This document shows, one piece after another, positions 1 through 10,850 of a stretch of DNA of 64,000 nucleotides. The stretch is from contig NZ_JAMKOJ010000003.1 of assembly GCF_023700755.1 (NCBI RefSeq), positions 1 to 64,000 on the forward strand, given 5' to 3'. The first letter of the stretch is position 1; the number at the start of each line of letters is the position of its first letter. This DNA is from Allorhizobium sonneratiae. Its GTDB lineage: Bacteria; Pseudomonadota; Alphaproteobacteria; Rhizobiales; Rhizobiaceae. A program made the position numbers and the translations under genes. Under the pieces are notes generated by a model, which saw only the letters and a program-made list of their open reading frames with translations, was not told the DNA's origin and searched no databases.

Positions 1-442
1 GTGCAGCGGTGCTGAGGCCGGAGATGTCGCTGCCAAGGGCGGCAATGTCGGCGGTCGAAAGAGCGGACACCTGCTTGGAGGACAGACCGGCAATCTGTGC
101 CGTTGTCAGATCGGCAACCTGCTGCGTGGTCAAGGACGCAATATCATCTGTTTCAAGGCCGGAAATCTGCGCCGAACTCAGAGCAGCTTCCTGTACAGAG
201 CTGATGATGGCGATCTGTGCCGCTGTTAGACCTCCGATCGATTTCGATGAAATCGCGCTGATCTGTGAAGAGTTGAAGGTGTGTATATCATCGGTTGAAA
301 ATGCACCGATTTGCGCCGAACTCAAGACCGCCATCTGTGCTGTCGTGAACGCAGCGGCATCGGTCGTTGTTAAACCGCTGATGGTGGCCGTGCTGAGCGC
401 CTTGATCTGGGTGAGCGACAGGGAAGAGATAACACTTGTCAT
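1..442 (-). CDS. Repeat-built protein, N-terminal part (runs off left edge)
   Basis: An open frame on the minus strand starts at ATG 442-440 and stays open to base 1, giving at least 147 codons. The protein begins MTSVISSLSLTQIKALSTAT and is made almost entirely of degenerate units of about 9-12 residues with the pattern L-(S/T)-(S/T)-x-Q-(I/V)-x-(A/G/S)-(L/I). It has no cysteines and very few aromatic residues. Such Leu/Ser/Thr/Gln-Ile repeats are typical of large, possibly surface-exposed or secreted proteins of rhizobia, but I do not recognise the family and the C-terminus is missing. No signal peptide is visible. The opposite strand is also open over the same bases, but its translation is cysteine-rich and looks like a shadow. 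Confidence 0.7.
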   Translation of the reverse strand, partial: MTSVISSLSLTQIKALSTATISGLTTTDAAAFTTAQMAVLSSAQIGAFSTDDIHTFNSSQISAISSKSIGGLTAAQIAIISSVQEAALSSAQISGLETDDIASLTTQQVADLTTAQIAGLSSKQVSALSTADIAALGSDISGLSTAA

Positions 443-1630
443 TGAGTTGTGACCCTACGTTAGCTGATCGAGAATCCGTTTCTCCGGCCAACCCTTCATG
501 CAAACGGGCAATACTTCGCCCATGCATGTCATGACGCAGCAAAAACGGTCAATTTTCAAAGCAAAACATGGCTCCCCCAAGAGCCAAAACGTAAGGAACG
601 CATCATGCTTACAGAATCTATTCGATTCTGGCCCCACGGAATAAAAAGCGTTTGCGTTTTATTTCTCTGGCTGTTCTAAAAACGACGTTCTACACGCGAC
701 AGACAGAGTGCCCAATAAAAACGCACCGCACGGCCAGTAAGACTTAAATCTTCTAATAAGTGATTAATAAAATATCCTGTTTTTATAGTTGGGCTTCATT
801 TGCAAGCAAAAGTGCAGAATATATAGATAAAAGCATATCCTCCCGCTTTTATTTTATTTGTTATTAATAACAACAATTATTAAAAACACAAAAATCGTAC
901 CTACCATTTTTTTCATGGAAGACGCCGCACATACAGCTTCGCCCGGCAGGGACAGTCATACATAACGGAGATATAAAGTTGTGGCGTGAAGGTCGAATTT
1001 CACGACTGGATTGACCGAAGCAAAAGGGTCTGTAGAGGACATATACCCGTCATTTCAGAACCTTTTAGGGGATTGTCCCGTGAAATGCTCTAGACGCTGG
1101 CTTGTGTCTTTGGGAAACGTCTGGATCGTCATGACGATCTTGCTCGCTATGTCTTGATTTTCTATCCGGGCGCCCTTGATAAGAGGCTGTATGATGACGG
1201 CTAAATACGCCTGAACCGTCATCTGTAACGGCGTCGAACGGGTTGTTATGAAGCCTGCCATGAAGTTTCCATGAAAGATGGCTAACAACAGGCTAGCTTT
1301 GACGATGAAACGGTTTTCCTGATCGTGCCGAAGCGTTCGCGTGTTTCGATCAATCTGGTCAGGGAAAGCGATATGTTTACGTATTCTGGCGCAAAGCTGA
1401 ATAGATTGAGAGCATAGTGCGTTGGGTCGATGAGGTTTTGATGGCTTTTGGTGATGCTGGGGCTCAATTCGTCACTAAAGCCATAAAGAACTCTCATGAA
1501 AATTCTATCTGCTTGTGTAGCAATAGTAAGGTCTGTTATGTTTCAATCAGGGGACGGCATAAGCTACAGGGGATGATCATTTGATGTTTTGGCCTCAGTA
1601 GTTTGTGGTTTATAGAAAGAAAACGGGTTC
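443..1630. other. Gene-poor, AT-rich intergenic region with possible decayed coding sequence
   Basis: I see no convincing gene here. Bases 740-900 are strongly AT-rich and probably hold promoters for the flanking genes. On the plus strand one frame reads protein-like at 1112-1201 (GKRLDRHDDLARYVLIFYPG and ten more residues) and again at 1298-1414 (FDDETVFLIVPKRSRVSINL onward). Stop codons at 1202 and in between interrupt it. This could be the remains of a dead gene, but I could not name a family. Confidence 0.4.
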
Positions 1631-2431
1631 ATGCGAGACAGCAGGACACAAATTCCGATTTATATCATCAGTCTGGTGGGGTCACCCAGACGCGATGCCT
1701 GTCGTGAGATATTGGACAGGACAGGTGTAAATTATTGTTTTTTCGACGCTGTTAATGGCAAGACGCTCAGTTATGCCGACATCTGCACCGTCTTCGACGA
1801 AGTGCAAAATCGCGTCGGCTTCAAGCGGAAACTGTCTTCTGCCGAGATCGGCTGCTATCTCAGTCATCAACGCTTGTGGCAGAAGATTGCCGATGGTGAA
1901 GAGCAAGCTGCGCTGATACTGGAAGATGATTGTCATATTCTGCCGGAATTGCCGCATTTTCTGAAAAGCGCCGCCAGCTTCGACCTGTCCGAGGTTGTGA
2001 TCAAGCTGGACGGACAGAGCGACAAGCCACGGCGGCTGAAACCGGGTTCCGTTGTGCAGCTTGGACCCTTTTGCGTTGGTGAGCCTTACAAGATACCGGC
2101 TTTGACAACCGGCTATATCATCGGCAAGAAGGCGGCTGCTGCCATGCTGGGTGCACGTCGGCGGTTTTATCGCCCTGTCGATCTGGATTTCAAATTCGTC
2201 TGGGAGCATCGCGTGCCGGTGTTGATTTCCGACCGCGTCGTGGTGAGCGAGCATCGCGATGCGCTGGCCACAAGCGCCATCTGCAACAGCCGCTCGGCAG
2301 TGAAGAAAGGCGATGTGCTCTCCCGCTTTGTGGCCAATATGAAGCATCAGTCCGTGTTGAAATTCAAGACGATCATGTGGAATGGCTCGCGGCGCGAATT
2401 TAATACATTGAAGAAATATAATGAAGCCTGA
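1631..2431 (+). CDS. Glycosyltransferase family 25 (LPS-type)
   Basis: A 266-residue protein matching the GT25 family, which adds sugars to lipopolysaccharide or other surface glycans in the cytoplasm. The N-terminus has the family's strand IPIYIISLVGSPRRD. It is followed by the SSAEIGCYLSHQRLWQKI helix and the acidic nucleotide-sugar/metal motif LILEDDC near residue 98. There is no signal peptide. The stop overlaps the start of the downstream DUF707 gene by 11 bases, so the two are probably translated together. The acceptor sugar cannot be inferred. Confidence 0.85.
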   Translation: MRDSRTQIPIYIISLVGSPRRDACREILDRTGVNYCFFDAVNGKTLSYADICTVFDEVQNRVGFKRKLSSAEIGCYLSHQRLWQKIADGEEQAALILEDDCHILPELPHFLKSAASFDLSEVVIKLDGQSDKPRRLKPGSVVQLGPFCVGEPYKIPALTTGYIIGKKAAAAMLGARRRFYRPVDLDFKFVWEHRVPVLISDRVVVSEHRDALATSAICNSRSAVKKGDVLSRFVANMKHQSVLKFKTIMWNGSRREFNTLKKYNEA

Positions 2432-3371
2432 CAGTGTGATGAAGGCGGGGCGAGGGAACAATCTGGTTATTGTCCGCGCAGGCAAAAATTCCCTGCATGA
2501 AAGTTGGATTGCACCTTCCGATACCGATCGTGATTTCGATCTTGTCGTCAGCTATTTCGACGAGGATGCCTACAACGCCCATCAGGAGCAGGACAGGGTC
2601 GAGGCATTTTTCAAGGTTGGCGGCAAATGGGACGGGCTTTATGCCACGCTGGAATGGCTCGGATCCCGCCTGGATGATTATGCCTATGTCTGGCTGCCGG
2701 ATGACGATATCGCCACGGATGCCAAGACGATCAACCGGCTGTTTGCGCTGATGCGCACACATGACATGGCGGTGGCGCAGCCCTCGCTGACACCCGACAG
2801 TTACTTTACCCATTTCCTGTTTATCAACTGCCCCAGGCTGCAATTGCGCTACACCAACTATGTCGAGATCATGGTGCCTTGCCTGCGTCTCGATCTCTTG
2901 AAAATGGTCATGCCGCATTTTCGCGAGACGATGAGCGGTTTCGGACTGGATTATATCTGGTGCCGCCTGCCGCAATCCGGCATTGATCGCTCTGGTATTT
3001 TCGACAGTATCAGCGTGCGCCATACGCGCCCGGTCGGCAAGGTGCTGATGAGCAGGATCAGCGCCAACGGCAAGTCGGCCAAGGATGAGGAAGCTGCTCT
3101 CAATGCACTCTATGGCATTGAGGAGCGCATAACCCCGCTCTGTTATGGAGCTTTGACAACGGATGGCAAACGGATCAGCGGTCTTGGCCGGACTGGTCTT
3201 GCCATGGTTCTGCGCCATCTCACGCGCTTGCCGGGTCTGCAGCGGAAAGACAGAAGCTATGGGTTTGGCCGTCTGGTTCAACTCATACGCCGCCAGTTGA
3301 CCCGGAAGATGACGATGGAGCCGCTGAACGGCCCTTTCGATCGGCGCGGAGCCAACCAGCAAACGGCATAG
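2421..3371 (+). CDS. DUF707 family protein, putative glycan enzyme
   Basis: A 316-residue protein. It opens with NLVIVRAGKNSLHESW and then has DFDLVVSYFD, KWDGLY, YVWLPDDDI, a QPSLTPDSYFTH segment, NYVEIMVPC and SGFGLDYIW. This order matches the DUF707 family (PF05212) of plants and bacteria. The DDD cluster near residue 93 resembles the acidic motif of GT-A glycosyltransferases, so a transferase role is plausible but not established. Its 11-base overlap with the GT25 gene supports a joint role in surface glycan synthesis. A pair of palindromic repeats follows the stop. Confidence 0.75.
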   Translation: MKPDSVMKAGRGNNLVIVRAGKNSLHESWIAPSDTDRDFDLVVSYFDEDAYNAHQEQDRVEAFFKVGGKWDGLYATLEWLGSRLDDYAYVWLPDDDIATDAKTINRLFALMRTHDMAVAQPSLTPDSYFTHFLFINCPRLQLRYTNYVEIMVPCLRLDLLKMVMPHFRETMSGFGLDYIWCRLPQSGIDRSGIFDSISVRHTRPVGKVLMSRISANGKSAKDEEAALNALYGIEERITPLCYGALTTDGKRISGLGRTGLAMVLRHLTRLPGLQRKDRSYGFGRLVQLIRRQLTRKMTMEPLNGPFDRRGANQQTA

Positions 3372-3372
3372 A

Positions 3373-3480
3373 GCATCGGACCGAAAAGTGGAGACCGGTT
3401 TCGGATTGATCCGATGCCAACCAGAAAGTTCGCGCATTGGCCCGAAAAGTGGGAGCCGGTTTTCGCATCAATCCGATGTA
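3373..3480. repeat. Two tandem copies of a rhizobial palindromic intergenic repeat
   Basis: Copy one (3373-3417) has arms GCATCGGA and TCCGATGC around a core containing CCGAAAAGTG and ACCGGTTTCGG. Copy two (3434-3480) is a diverged version with GCATTGGC and TCCGATGT ends and the same CCGAAAAGTGGGAGCCGGTTTT core. A related hairpin occurs at 54906-54940. These look like the short dispersed palindromes common between rhizobial genes. They lie between the DUF707 gene and the ABC transporter. The rest of 3481-3690 contains no gene I can support. Confidence 0.75.
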
Positions 3481-3690
3481 AAAACTCAAAGCGTGAGAAT
3501 CGTGCCGTTTCTGATTGAACACAGGATGCTCTCGTCGTGGATGAGGGGTGGTTCTGCGCTCTCTTGCTTTTTCGCGCCATGCGGGCCATGTAGACGGCCT
3601 ATCATCTGATAGAGCATGTGGCGGATGCCGCGCATTGATGATCCTGAATTGGGATTTCTGCGATACGGGGCAACGAAAGGGACTTTGCGA

Positions 3691-5466
3691 ATGCTTGAAA
3701 AATTCATCTCCCAAGCCAACAAGAGCCTGCTTGGGCGGCTGCTGGCGGAGAATTTCAAGAAGCAGGCGCCCTGGTACGGGATTGCCATCTCCTCCATGCT
3801 GATCGTTGCGGCCATGACCTCGGCCAGCGCCTGGATCATCCGCGATATCGTCAATGAAACGGTGGTATCGCGCGATCTTCATAAAATTTTGATGGTGGCT
3901 GGCATCGTTGCCGGTATTTTTGCCATCAAGGGCATCGCCTCTTATGTGCAGGACGTGTTTCTCAACAAGGCTGGCAACAACATCATCGCCCGCACCCAGC
4001 GCCGCATTTACGGTCATGTTTTGCGGCAGGATGTGGCCTTTTACAGCAGATATCCCTCCTCGGAACTGTTGATGCGGCTGACCACCAATGCCCAGGCCGC
4101 ACGCAGCGTCATCGACCTGATTGTCACCTCCTTTGTGCGTGATCTGTTTTCGCTGCTGGGCCTGGTGGCGGTCATGGTGGTGCAGCAGCCGATCCTTTCG
4201 CTGGCCTCGCTGGTCATTGGGCCGGGCGCTATTATTGGTGTGCGCAAGCTGACCAAGAAAGTGCGCAAGATCATGGAGGCGGAACTCGCCTCGATCGGCA
4301 AGATCATTGAAAATGTGCAGGAAACCGCCACCGGTATCCGGGTGATCAAGGCCTTTGGACTTGAGGATTACATGAATGCCCGCATGGAACGCCATGTGAC
4401 CGAGGTGGAAACCCGCTCGAACAGCATTGCCCGGCTGGAAGCGGCTTCCAGCCCGATCATGGAAACCCTGTCCGGCTTTGCCATCGCCATTGTCGTGGCG
4501 TTGAACGGGCTTTGGGTGGTGGAAGGCGGCCAGACGCCGGGCGAGCTCGTCTCCTTCATCGCCGCCCTGCTTTTGGCCTATGAACCGGCCAAGCGGCTGG
4601 CGAGAATGCGCGTCAGCCTGGAATCGGGGATGATCGGCGTGCGCATGATGTATGAACTTCTCGATGCACCGATCAATCTCAACGAAAAGCCGGATGCTAT
4701 CGCGCTGCCGGAGGGCCGGGGCGAGGTGAAGTTCAACGGCGTCAGCTTTGCCTATGTCGCCGGTCAGCCGATCTTCGACGGGCTCGATCTGACCTTTCCG
4801 GCAGGCAAGACAACGGCGCTGGTCGGTCCGTCCGGTGGTGGCAAATCCTCGATCATCAATCTGATCATGCGGCTTTACGATCCGGTTAAAGGCTCCGTCA
4901 CGGTCGATGGCCATGATCTGCGCGATATAACCTTTCAGTCGTTGCGTGAGCGCATGGCCTATGTCGGGCAGGATACGTTTCTGTTTGCCGGCACAATTCG
5001 CCACAACATCGCCCTTGGCCGGGAAGGGGCCAGCGATGAAGAGATCATTGAGGCGGCAAAGGCTGCCAATGCCCATGACTTCATCATGCGCCTGCCGAAA
5101 GGCTATGACACCGATGTCGGTGAAAATGGCGGCAATCTCTCCGGCGGCCAGAAACAGCGCCTCACCATTGCCCGTGCAATGCTGCGCAATGCCGAGATCC
5201 TGATCCTCGATGAGGCGACCAGCGCGCTCGATTCGGAATCGGAAGCGCAGATCCGTGAGGCGCTCGCACGGCTGGCCACAGGCCGCACCACGATCATGAT
5301 TGCCCACCGGCTGTCCACCATCACCCGCGCCGACCATATCGTGGTGATGGAAGCCGGGCAGATTGCCGAACAGGGGCCGCAGAAAGAGCTTCTCTCCCGC
5401 GAAGGCCCCTATCGCAGACTGTATGAATTGCAGCTTCTGCCGGGGGCGGTCATAGAAGAGGCATAA
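3691..5466 (+). CDS. MsbA-like ABC exporter (fused permease and ATPase)
   Basis: A half-transporter of 591 residues from the chosen ATG (MLEKFISQANKSLL), which has AAAGGG upstream; an in-frame ATG at 3616 would add 25 residues. The N-terminal half is an ABC type-1 membrane domain with about six hydrophobic segments. The C-terminal half is an ATPase with Walker A GPSGGGKSS, signature LSGGQKQR, Walker B ILILDEATSALD and the switch histidine in IAHRLST. Size and layout fit homodimeric exporters of the MsbA / lipid-glycan class. The flanking glycan genes suggest it exports a lipid-linked glycan, but the substrate is inferred. Confidence 0.88.
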   Translation: MLEKFISQANKSLLGRLLAENFKKQAPWYGIAISSMLIVAAMTSASAWIIRDIVNETVVSRDLHKILMVAGIVAGIFAIKGIASYVQDVFLNKAGNNIIARTQRRIYGHVLRQDVAFYSRYPSSELLMRLTTNAQAARSVIDLIVTSFVRDLFSLLGLVAVMVVQQPILSLASLVIGPGAIIGVRKLTKKVRKIMEAELASIGKIIENVQETATGIRVIKAFGLEDYMNARMERHVTEVETRSNSIARLEAASSPIMETLSGFAIAIVVALNGLWVVEGGQTPGELVSFIAALLLAYEPAKRLARMRVSLESGMIGVRMMYELLDAPINLNEKPDAIALPEGRGEVKFNGVSFAYVAGQPIFDGLDLTFPAGKTTALVGPSGGGKSSIINLIMRLYDPVKGSVTVDGHDLRDITFQSLRERMAYVGQDTFLFAGTIRHNIALGREGASDEEIIEAAKAANAHDFIMRLPKGYDTDVGENGGNLSGGQKQRLTIARAMLRNAEILILDEATSALDSESEAQIREALARLATGRTTIMIAHRLSTITRADHIVVMEAGQIAEQGPQKELLSREGPYRRLYELQLLPGAVIEEA

Positions 5467-5531
5467 TCTCTCTTTTGATTGTACAATAAATCGTTTAAAG
5501 CCTGAAACCCTAGCTTGTTCCGGGTGTTATA

Positions 5532-6557
5532 ATGCATTTGTTGTCTTCCGTTTTCAGTTTCGGTTCTCCCTGCAATGGACAGTATGGCCATATGGTTTTA
5601 CGACCGGATGGCAGCATTTATGGCTATGCGCATGAGAATGAGAGCCGCTGGTCGCGTGAGGGCGACGATCTGTGTTTTCACCACCAGGCGGGCCATGTCA
5701 CCAGCCGGTTCAGGCAGAGTGGTGACAGGGTCTTTCTGGGGCATGTCGAAAACCGGCTCTGGCCGCTTTACCTCGTTCCAGCACTAACATTGGAAAAACC
5801 GGCAGGGGCGCCAGACCTTCCGCCGGTCTTCATCAATTCCATTCCCAAATCCGGCACCTATTTTCTCGAAGCAGCGTTTGCACGGATCGGCTATAAGCCG
5901 ACCCGGCTGCATCTGGGCGGTCAAGATACAGTGGATGATTATCGCAACATGGCTGATGCGGAAATCCATGTTGCCCCCGAAATGTCGCGGCTGAACCTGC
6001 CGGTAACGATGGTTACGGCGCTGATGCAGCGCGGCCAGATCATGGTGGGCCATATTGAACATGCCCATGTCATCGAGGAAATGAAGCGTCAGGGCATTCT
6101 GGTCATCCATGCCATCCGCGATCTGCGCGCTGTTTTGTACAGCCTCTACCGCTTTAAGCTCGGTAAGGTGATGCCGGTTGATGATATGGATCGTTACTGG
6201 CGTACTCTAGACGGAGAGGCGCGCTTGACAGCATTCATACAGTATTATCATGGACGAGATCTCGAACATATCCGTCATATGGCGCAGATGATGGTTTCGT
6301 ATTTTGCTGAAGATGTTCTTCGCTATGAGGATTGCTGCAATGGTGTGATTGGAGACAGAGTTGCCAGAATGTTGGATGAATCATTCGCGGGCATGAGCAT
6401 TAATTTTTCGAATGCTCTGCGACAGCAAGTGGGACAAGAAACGCCAACATCAGCGACGTCCCATTCGTCCTGGGAGAAAATGTGGAATGATAATATTCAA
6501 AATTATTTCGAGTTTTCAGGAATGAAGGGCCTTAATGAGGCATTAGGGTATAATTAA
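5532..6557 (+). CDS. Sulfotransferase-like P-loop protein
   Basis: A 341-residue protein. Residues 100-114 (FINSIPKSGTYFLEA) match the 5'-phosphosulfate-binding loop PKSGT of PAPS-dependent sulfotransferases. VIHAIRDLRAVLYSLYRF corresponds to the later 3'-phosphate-binding RDxRA/S motif. Residues 1-80 form a separate glycine- and aromatic-rich N-terminal segment that I cannot name. The base composition changes inside the gene: up to about 6190 it is GC-rich like its neighbours, afterwards it is clearly AT-richer with different codon use. It may sulfate a surface glycan; cysHDN in the same window makes activated sulfate, but no APS kinase is visible here. Confidence 0.75.
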   Translation: MHLLSSVFSFGSPCNGQYGHMVLRPDGSIYGYAHENESRWSREGDDLCFHHQAGHVTSRFRQSGDRVFLGHVENRLWPLYLVPALTLEKPAGAPDLPPVFINSIPKSGTYFLEAAFARIGYKPTRLHLGGQDTVDDYRNMADAEIHVAPEMSRLNLPVTMVTALMQRGQIMVGHIEHAHVIEEMKRQGILVIHAIRDLRAVLYSLYRFKLGKVMPVDDMDRYWRTLDGEARLTAFIQYYHGRDLEHIRHMAQMMVSYFAEDVLRYEDCCNGVIGDRVARMLDESFAGMSINFSNALRQQVGQETPTSATSHSSWEKMWNDNIQNYFEFSGMKGLNEALGYN

Positions 6558-6589
6558 GAATTAAAAGTTCATGCACCAGTAGTACATAT

Positions 6590-6618
6590 GCATCGTGCGT
6601 TTGTAAGGCGCACGATGC
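6590..6618. terminator. Hairpin between convergent genes
   Basis: Arms GCATCGTGCG (6590-6599) and CGCACGATGC (6609-6618) pair perfectly over 10 bp with a 9-base loop. TGTATTTTG follows on the plus strand. The hairpin sits between the ends of the convergent sulfotransferase-like and GT2 genes, so it could serve both. Confidence 0.6.
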
Positions 6619-6638
6619 TGTATTTTGTAGATTGAAGC

Positions 6639-9299
6639 TTATTTTACTTCATGTATTTGAGGTAGACTCATATTTTTTGCTGACGTGATATATTGAAAAT
6701 AGATGCGCAAAATACGAATTCGATTGCGTGGAAAAATTCGCAAGAGTCGATTTAAATTTGTGAGTGCTCCGCCATACTGCTCTGGACCAAACATGTCTCT
6801 CGACATATAGGCTTTATATGTATCTTTCAGCTCAGGTTTTATCTTTGAAAGAGCCCAGGCATGGGTATGATATTGTATGATAAGGAATTTTTTAAATACA
6901 TCTTTGCTGCCTGAATTCAGTGCAGTTTCCCGTAGCATGTTCATAATAGGAAAATGCACGTACAGCTTTTCGTCGGTGGCGCCAATATCTTGGCCCTCAC
7001 GCCCCTGTCTGTAATACGTCATGCAGTGATCATCATAGGCAATATCAGGTGATCTAAAAAGAGTTTCAAATTGAAAGGGCATATCATCAAAACGTCGAAG
7101 GCGAATATCAAAGCCAATTTTCTGTTTATTCAAGAATGCTCTTTTATACAGGCGACGCCAAATAGTCGGCTGATCAATCAAAGCCAAGTCTTTGGGGCGA
7201 CGCATAATTCCGCCCTTGCCCAAATAGCATTGTTGTCTTTCGACGGTCGTTCTGTCATCTGTCGCGCCGCTGGGGAATGCAAAGCACCAGCCGCCCTCAA
7301 CAATGTCATCGCCAGTTTGCAAGCTTAGGCCAAAAAGACGCTCAAGCATGGTGGTGTCAACCCAATCATCGCCGTCGATGAAGGTAACGAATTCGCCGCT
7401 GGCAGCTTCGAGACCTGACATTCTTGCAGAGGCGCAGCCACCATTCGGCTTGTGAATGACTTTAATTGTTGGGTCTTTTTGAGCCCACTCGTCACAACGT
7501 AATGCTGACCCATCTGAAGCGCCATCATCTACTAATATTATTTCGCGATCTCGAAGCGTCTGATTGCTTAAAGATTCTATACATTGATCGAGATACGGCA
7601 GAATATTGTATACCGGAACAATAACGGAAACGGCGGGTCCAGCACTGCTGCGTGAGTATGTGAATCTTTGACCATCAAAACGCCACAGAAAATATCCTCT
7701 TGATACTTTTGAGCGTACCGAAGCAAGGAAATTGGCTGTGTTGTGAACGCTTAACGGATCGAAAGCGCCAACTATAAAGTCAGCCTCTATAGATTGTAAT
7801 TTTTGTAACAATTCATCCGTTGCATTATCACCAAGATCAATCATATCAAGGTGATTTTGCTGTGCGGTAACTTCCTTAAGAAGATCGCTAAGTTCTTTAA
7901 AAATAAAAATGTTTTTCTGCTGTTTCAGTTCGCTCGTAATTGCATCTGATCCCTCGTCCATAACATATATTGTAGTGAAAGGGCGCGTTCTAGCGATGCG
8001 CAATGCGCTTATACGGGAGTGGGATGATAGAAACGCAATCCTACTATTGAGTGGAAGCATGGCCAGTGCTGGGCCAAAGGAACGGATTTCACTGAAGTGA
8101 AATCTTCTATGGGCTGAGGTTGTGGCCGCAGGCGTGTCTGTGCCCAAGTTCTTCCATCCCGGCATTCCTGAAACACGTTTTTTATGTAGTCTTCTGGAAA
8201 GCCACGTACCTGCCGAATGAATGGCGACCCCGATAGGTTGGCCCTTCGTTTTAACAGTCAAGAATTTATCTGCTTCACGAGGATTTACCCTGTAGAGGGC
8301 ATCTACCCATTTTGACGGTACGTGTTGGAAGCATTGTGCGAGCGCAATATCAAACTCTTTCTTCATGCGAAGATCGATCATTCCGCGGCACCAGCGTGCG
8401 ATCCGCATAAAGCCCAACAGGGCAAAGGCACCAGCCTCGTTTGTAAGCCCTTGTACATCAGGTGTTATAAGTGACTCGTGAATATTGGAAATTACGTCAA
8501 GTCTCTTTTTGCTTCTGTCTAATGTTAGGGCTCCTGTCCGCCCGACTCTGTAGAGAAGGCCTTGGACATCTACTATTCCAATTTTTTTGCTGATAGCGAG
8601 TGATCGTATATGTAACCCAATATCTTCAAATATTTTTCCTTCGGGAAAGTACAATTTATTTTCAATTAGAAATTCTCTGCGCCAAATTCTGGCACAAGTC
8701 TTGGGTTCCGTGCTAAAAACATATGGTTCTGATAGAGGGTTAAAGGCTCTTTCGGTCAGCCCACTGAGTATTGTATTCCAAACCTCAGTATCAAAAAATT
8801 CAAAATCATTGTATCGCTCATCATCGAATGCAGATGACCGTGCAAATACCTGATCGCAGTTTTCGGTAGAGCCGAGACGATACAGGTGAAAGTAAGCGTC
8901 TGGCGCCATTAAATCATCTGCATCAAGGAAGGCAATGTAGGGTGCCGATGCGAAATGAAGGCCAACATTCCGAGCGGCAGCTAAGCCTGAATTGGGAATT
9001 CTGACAATGGTTGTGGGTACGCCACCTTTTGTGAGTATTTCCTGTGCGATTTCTGCTGATCTGTCAGTCGATCCATCATCGACAATGATGACTTCAATGT
9101 CGACATGAACGGAATTTGCTAATATTGAGTTGCAGGTGTCTGTAATATATTTCTCTACGTTGTAGCAGGGTACAACAACGCTAATTTTTTTTGTCGTATC
9201 TGTATTCTTGTCTAAGATGTTTGCCGATTTTGCCGATTCAGATGAGTCAAAAGTGTAGTGGCGTAGCATGGCTTCAGAACTTTGCTGTCTTGTATTCAC
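6639..9299 (-). CDS. Double-domain GT2 glycosyltransferase
   Basis: An 886-residue protein with two family 2 glycosyltransferase domains. The first starts near residue 39 (ISVVVPCYNVEKY, then VIIVDDGSTDRS and IAFLDADD). The second starts near residue 553 (VSVIVPVYNILPYLD, then IILVDDGASDGSA and FIDGDDWVD). Both keep the DDGS-type and DxD motifs, so both could be active. A region of about 250 residues between them has no domain I recognise. No membrane segment is evident. The gene is AT-richer than most of the window, suggesting horizontal acquisition of this part of the glycan region. It converges on the sulfotransferase-like gene. Confidence 0.88.
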   Translation of the reverse strand: MNTRQQSSEAMLRHYTFDSSESAKSANILDKNTDTTKKISVVVPCYNVEKYITDTCNSILANSVHVDIEVIIVDDGSTDRSAEIAQEILTKGGVPTTIVRIPNSGLAAARNVGLHFASAPYIAFLDADDLMAPDAYFHLYRLGSTENCDQVFARSSAFDDERYNDFEFFDTEVWNTILSGLTERAFNPLSEPYVFSTEPKTCARIWRREFLIENKLYFPEGKIFEDIGLHIRSLAISKKIGIVDVQGLLYRVGRTGALTLDRSKKRLDVISNIHESLITPDVQGLTNEAGAFALLGFMRIARWCRGMIDLRMKKEFDIALAQCFQHVPSKWVDALYRVNPREADKFLTVKTKGQPIGVAIHSAGTWLSRRLHKKRVSGMPGWKNLGTDTPAATTSAHRRFHFSEIRSFGPALAMLPLNSRIAFLSSHSRISALRIARTRPFTTIYVMDEGSDAITSELKQQKNIFIFKELSDLLKEVTAQQNHLDMIDLGDNATDELLQKLQSIEADFIVGAFDPLSVHNTANFLASVRSKVSRGYFLWRFDGQRFTYSRSSAGPAVSVIVPVYNILPYLDQCIESLSNQTLRDREIILVDDGASDGSALRCDEWAQKDPTIKVIHKPNGGCASARMSGLEAASGEFVTFIDGDDWVDTTMLERLFGLSLQTGDDIVEGGWCFAFPSGATDDRTTVERQQCYLGKGGIMRRPKDLALIDQPTIWRRLYKRAFLNKQKIGFDIRLRRFDDMPFQFETLFRSPDIAYDDHCMTYYRQGREGQDIGATDEKLYVHFPIMNMLRETALNSGSKDVFKKFLIIQYHTHAWALSKIKPELKDTYKAYMSRDMFGPEQYGGALTNLNRLLRIFPRNRIRILRIYFQYITSAKNMSLPQIHEVK

Positions 9300-9512
9300 A
9301 GTGATACCCTAAACATTGTCGTTTGATTCAATCTATATTCTGATCATTTCCTTCATAACGTCGCGCCATTCCGTGCAGTCAAACATATGCTCAGATGACA
9401 GGTGCGGTATGAAGTAGATCTTTTGACACTCTTGAGAGTGGATTGACCTCTGGTTTCGCTGTCGTTTTGTGATGCATCTTGACGTAAATGCAAGCTTTTA
9501 TTTAGATATATC

Positions 9513-10769
<1,257 letters not shown>

Positions 10770-10850
10770 TTAAGGTTTATCGTCCTTTTTGTCTGGAGTT
10801 TACCGTTTTTCTGCCGTTTTTGCGCAGCCTTTGGCGGCGGTTTTGTTCAA

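Noticed and set aside
1..442. CRISPR-like spacing of repeats at the window start
   Set aside because: The periodicity is of codons within a coding frame; the DNA units are not identical and there are no spacers.
9..452. 147-codon plus-strand frame at the window start
   Set aside because: The translation is cysteine-rich and irregular, while the minus-strand frame gives a clean Leu/Ser/Thr/Gln-Ile repeat protein with its own ATG.
1282..1497. 71-codon minus-strand frame with an ATG
   Set aside because: No ribosome site and no similarity recognised; the opposite strand looks more protein-like but is interrupted.
3283..5337. 684-codon open frame antisense to the ABC transporter
   Set aside because: It mirrors the GC-rich third positions of the real gene, has no ribosome site, and its translation is rich in His, Gly and Arg with no domain.
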